From Citricoccus zhacaiensis (GTDB lineage: Bacteria > Actinomycetota > Actinomycetes > Actinomycetales > Micrococcaceae): a DNA stretch of 36,334 nt. The stretch spans positions 1 to 36,334 of the forward strand of contig NZ_BMLQ01000014.1 in NCBI RefSeq assembly GCF_014645315.1, written 5' to 3'. Below, piece after piece: positions 33,744-36,334 of the stretch. Position numbers and translations under genes: made by a program. Under the pieces are notes generated by a model that searched no databases, was not told the DNA's origin, and saw nothing but the letters and a program-made list of their open reading frames with translations. Positions within the stretch are counted from its first letter, which is position 1, and each line of letters begins with the position of its first letter.

Positions 33744-34090
33744 TCAGGGCGACCTGACGGATCGGCCGGCACATCGGGCCCATGGCTCAGCAGCCTTGCT
33801 CGCGTGGAGGAAAGCCACCTGCGTGCTGTAGCCGAGGACCTCGGCAACGAGCGAGGGCGGGCATTCGAGGACGAGCTCACCGATGGCTCGGTGGCGGGCG
33901 CTGAGGGGTTGACGCCCAGGTCGCGCAGCCGCTCTATGACGGTGTTGGGGTGCAGGTGATGGCCGGCCAGTGTGCTGGGGAGGCTTGCAGAGTTGATTCC
34001 TCTGATCCAATACTCAGGCCACCTCGTGACGTCATCTGAATTACAGGCCGGGTGTCCATGCAGGTGGCCACTAGACACTGGGTCTGGCAC
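33744..34090 (-). pseudogene. Tyrosine site-specific integrase remnant (C-terminal)
   Basis: Two overlapping frames join into one degraded C-terminus. The upstream part reads LHPNTVIERLRDLGVN; the downstream part reads RHRAIGELVLECPPSLVAEVLGYSTQVAFLHASKAAEPWAR. These resemble the end of actinobacterial transposon-borne integrases, with the His-xx-Tyr region replaced or degenerate. A frameshift lies around 33905-33920. There is no N-terminal domain. The rest of the gap from 33622 to 34172 holds the repeat at 33642-33686 and otherwise shows nothing I recognise. Confidence 0.65.
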
Positions 34091-34172
34091 TGATCGGGGG
34101 GGGCGACTATCTGGTGCCTGGGGGGGCGCGCGGTATTGACAGGCCCGGGTTGATCTAGTCAGCGGCTCGTGG

Positions 34173-35315
34173 TCAGGACGGACGGGGGGTTGTGCCGCTG
34201 CTTTGTCGGCCCTTACGCAGCCCGATTTCGTATGCGGTGAAGGCGATCAGCGTCACTGTGATCAATGGGAGGACAAACCATGCCATCACGGCGGTAAATC
34301 CTTCCAGTGCGTCGTGTGCGGTGGCAGCCAGGATGAGATACCCGAGGTAAACCAGATACAGGGCTACGAACAGGGCGCCTTCCCATCGCGCCACCGTGAA
34401 GCCGGTGAAGGCTACGGGCAGCAAGGCGATCGCGGCCGCCAACATTACCGGGATATCGAAGGCCAGGGCGGCGCTGGATACGGGAATGCCCTCGAGGGAG
34501 ATCATGGCTGGCAACCCGAGCACGACTCCGATGTTGAAGATGTTGCTGCCGACCACGTTGCCAATCGCCAAGTCACGTTCGCCACGGCGCACGGCGATGA
34601 GGGAAGTCGCCAGCTCAGGCAGAGATGTGCCGATGGCCACGACGGTTAAACCGACCACTAGGCTGCTCACCCCGAGCGTGGTGGCGGTGTTCACCGCGCC
34701 CTCGACGAGGAGCGTGGCCCCGGTTACCAGGAGAGCAACTCCGAACACCACGAGCAGAATCGACTTTCCGCTCGAGGCCACAGGCAGTTTCTGGGCCTGG
34801 GCGGAGGTGCCGATACCCGGGGAACCCTCAGCCAGCTGCATAACAGGGGCCTTGGACTGTGTCCTTCTGCGGCCGATGGTGACGGTCAGCACGGTGTGAG
34901 CGACCACGGCACCGAACAGGATTAGCCCGTCTACCGCGCTGATCACCCCGTCGAGGCAGACCAGCAGCAGCGCCGCGGACAGAGAAAGCATCAGGGGGAG
35001 ATCAAAGCGCACCAACCGTTGTGTCGCGGCCAGCGGCAGAACTAGAGCGGAGAGGCCGAGAATGAGCAAGACGTTAGCAATGTTGCTGCCGACCACATTG
35101 CCCACCGCCAGTCCGGGTTCGTCGCGCAGGACCGCACCGATACTCACCGAAAGCTCGGGCGCCGACGTGGCCGCCGAGACCACGGTGAGCCCGACCACCA
35201 GGGAGGAAACCCCCGCTCGACGAGCCAGGGCGGAGGCCCCTCGCACCAGTACCTCCCCGCCCAGCACCAGCAGCACCAACCCGACAATGATCCGCCCCAG
35301 GTCTAGAAGGTCCAT
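34173..35315 (-). CDS. CaCA-family Ca2+/Na+ antiporter-like protein
   Basis: A cation antiporter of the YrbG type, 380 aa with about ten helices in two inverted halves. The duplicated alpha-repeats are clear: VVGLTVVSAATSAPELSVSIGA with GNVVGSNIANVLLILG in the first half, and VVGLTVVAIGTSLPELATSLIA with GNVVGSNIFNIGVVLG in the second (each split at its helix break). The first half has SAATSAPE in place of the usual IGTSxPE. Family alignment favours the ATG at 35315, but an ATG at 35384 has a good AAGGGG site and would add 23 residues. It is the last complete gene before the right transposon end. Confidence 0.92.
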   Translation of the reverse strand: MDLLDLGRIIVGLVLLVLGGEVLVRGASALARRAGVSSLVVGLTVVSAATSAPELSVSIGAVLRDEPGLAVGNVVGSNIANVLLILGLSALVLPLAATQRLVRFDLPLMLSLSAALLLVCLDGVISAVDGLILFGAVVAHTVLTVTIGRRRTQSKAPVMQLAEGSPGIGTSAQAQKLPVASSGKSILLVVFGVALLVTGATLLVEGAVNTATTLGVSSLVVGLTVVAIGTSLPELATSLIAVRRGERDLAIGNVVGSNIFNIGVVLGLPAMISLEGIPVSSAALAFDIPVMLAAAIALLPVAFTGFTVARWEGALFVALYLVYLGYLILAATAHDALEGFTAVMAWFVLPLITVTLIAFTAYEIGLRKGRQSSGTTPRPS

Positions 35316-35428
35316 AAGTAGGAGTCTACGGATCACAACCCGAATCGCGATGATCACTCCATCGACCCGGTTGAGCACCCGCATGAGGATCCCCTTGCGG
35401 CGCAGCATCGTCGTCACCTGGCCGACCA

Positions 35429-35475
35429 GTGAAGACCGCTTCTGACATCAGTGCCGCCGACTTCTGAATCTGACA
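35429..35475 (-). repeat. Tn402-like right end with second internal repeat
   Basis: The terminal 25 bp are 35451-35475; read inward they begin TGTCAGATTCAGAAGTCGGC. After 4 bases a second 18-bp unit follows (35429-35446). Both units and the spacing match the end at 17258-17304. It is inverted relative to that end and to the 12048 end, as required for a transposon boundary. Confidence 0.8.
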
Positions 35476-35482
35476 GGAGTCT

Positions 35483-35839
35483 CTACCGACGTAAGTATTG
35501 AGCAAACGACAGGTCGGACCAGGCAAAAGCTCGGGCAGCACGGGTACGGCGTGCGGAGCGAGCCGGACGGGCGGGTCGCGCAGCCCGCGCCGGTCTGGCC
35601 GGACGAGCATGCCGGGCCGGTTTGGCGGGGCCGCCTTGCGCTCCCGCAACAAAGGCAACTACGGTGCCGCGGTCGTCTCGGAAATTACCGTTGTTGAAGT
35701 AGCCCGCATGCTGCCCGCTTAGCCCGTAAACGGCGTCGCCGTAAAGCCATCCGACCACTTGGCCGCTCAGGTCTCGGACAATCTCCTCATCCTCGAGCCA
35801 GCCCACCACATCACCCTGCGATCCATAGATTGCGTCCAT
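35483..35839 (-). CDS. 4-fold beta flower-type protein with Pro-Ala-Arg tail
   Basis: A 118-aa protein. The first 65 residues hold four short repeats (AIYGSQGDVVGWLED, IVRDLSGQVVGWLYG, AVYGLSGQHAGYFNN, NFRDDRGTVVAF), typical of the 4-fold beta flower fold, of unknown function. A strongly basic low-complexity stretch (residues about 72-103) of PAR/HAR/AAR units follows and may bind nucleic acid or be disordered. It lies just outside the right transposon end, which sits 8 bp beyond its stop codon. Confidence 0.72.
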   Translation of the reverse strand: MDAIYGSQGDVVGWLEDEEIVRDLSGQVVGWLYGDAVYGLSGQHAGYFNNGNFRDDRGTVVAFVAGAQGGPAKPARHARPARPARAARPARPARSARRTRAARAFAWSDLSFAQYLRR

Positions 35840-36278
35840 ATACGCAGACTAGGCTTCCCGACGGACAGGTTACGGCAGGGTTGTTAGCTCTTGGAGCCTG
35901 CCACGTCTTGCAGGGGCATTCCACTTTCCGCCAGATACCGCCAGATACCGCCAGTTCGCATGACCGGTCGCGATGTGAGCAACAGCGTGCCTGCCTCTCA
36001 TGTCCAAAAACGACCGATTTGGCTCCGACGGGTTCTGGCACCGTTCTCAGGTTCGCAACCGTCGCCGAAACTCATGTGCGAAACCAAATAGACGAACGAC
36101 AGCCTTCTAACGGGATGTGATCAACAGTGCCGCATCCGAGGTCACTAATGCTGCACTCAAACAAGTCATTTCGACTGCTTCTACTCGAACTCTTTGAACG
36201 CCGATAAGCATCGTTACGTAAAGTAGACCATGGCATGTTGGCGATTTCTGCGAATCCGCCGGTTGGGACGACTCCCCC
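35840..36278. other. Intergenic region without a convincing gene
   Basis: No frame here has the strong third-position G/C bias of the rest of the window, and base composition is lower in GC. A short tandem repeat of period 10 (CCGCCAGATA, 2.7 copies) lies at 35928-35954. I see no tRNA-like fold. Confidence 0.4.
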
Positions 36279-36334
36279 ATGACGGAGCGCTGGAGATCGG
36301 TTTCTGAGCGGGCCGCGGAGCACTTGCAGTACAC
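36279..36334 (+). CDS. Possible gene start cut by the window edge
   Basis: An ATG at 36279 opens a frame (MTERWRSVSERAAEHLQYT) that is still open at the edge. The charge pattern looks like an amphipathic N-terminal helix, and GC bias rises again. No clear ribosome site is seen, and the family cannot be judged from 18 residues. Confidence 0.3.
   Translation, partial: MTERWRSVSERAAEHLQY

Noticed and set aside
35928..35954. Iterons of a replication origin or a short CRISPR
   Set aside because: There are only 2.7 copies of a 10-bp unit with no spacers and no replication gene nearby.

Overview
The window is very GC-rich, with strong third-position G/C bias, GGAGG-type ribosome sites and frequent GTG starts. 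It carries actinobacterial families such as a CmtR-type ArsR sensor, caa3-type CtaG and DUF2243. I infer an actinobacterium, most likely Micrococcales; the species cannot be read from the sequence. Nearly all of the DNA is accessory: metal resistance, sulfur and thiol stress, and transposon genes. A plasmid or a chromosomal island would both fit.

Left part (1-12.0 kb), a mosaic of metal resistance. It holds the 3' end of a Zn/Cd/Pb-type P1B ATPase, a second-site signal peptidase II (lspA) and a cytochrome P450. A reverse-strand cytochrome c maturation cluster follows (tlpA/resA, resB, ccsB) that lacks the usual ccdA. Next come a cadD-type cadmium exporter coupled to its CmtR-like sensor, an ACR3-like arsenite exporter, a SnoaL-like protein, and a divergent merR/merA mercury pair.

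Middle (12.0-17.3 kb), a Tn402/Tn5053-type transposition module. A 25-bp terminal repeat followed by further transposase-binding-like repeats lies just upstream of tniA-tniB-tniQ. A resolvase (tniR) with an apparent res region follows in the opposite direction. tniA carries a one-base frameshift before its catalytic Glu. A serine recombinase fragment lies to the right.

Right part (17.3-35.5 kb), cargo bounded by two matching Tn402-like ends (17258 and 35475), each with a second internal repeat at the same spacing. The first half of the cargo is a sulfane-sulfur (persulfide) detoxification island. It has a CstR-type sensor, DUF302, a rhodanese, a TauE/SafE exporter, thioredoxin, two MFS transporters, a DsrE-like protein, CtaG and DUF2243 membrane proteins, a DUF2892 protein, a CstB-like persulfide dioxygenase-rhodanese, a rhodanese-DUF2892 fusion and a small Cys-rich protein. 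ATACCCC/GGGGTAT operators precede two of its transcription units. The second half is an envelope thiol-redox module under BlaI/M56 control. One arm encodes a DsbA-like thioredoxin-fold protein, a CcdA-like electron carrier and a beta-propeller lipoprotein. The opposite arm encodes a membrane protein with a CPVC motif, a BlaI repressor and a short M56 protease with a CQRC motif. Two perfect 17-bp palindromes in direct tandem separate the arms. A tyrosine-integrase remnant and a Ca2+/Na+ antiporter-like gene close the cargo.

Beyond 35.48 kb are a 4-fold beta flower-like protein and about 500 bp with no convincing complete gene. The BlaI/M56-controlled redox module is the least familiar assembly here and the best candidate for an undescribed system.
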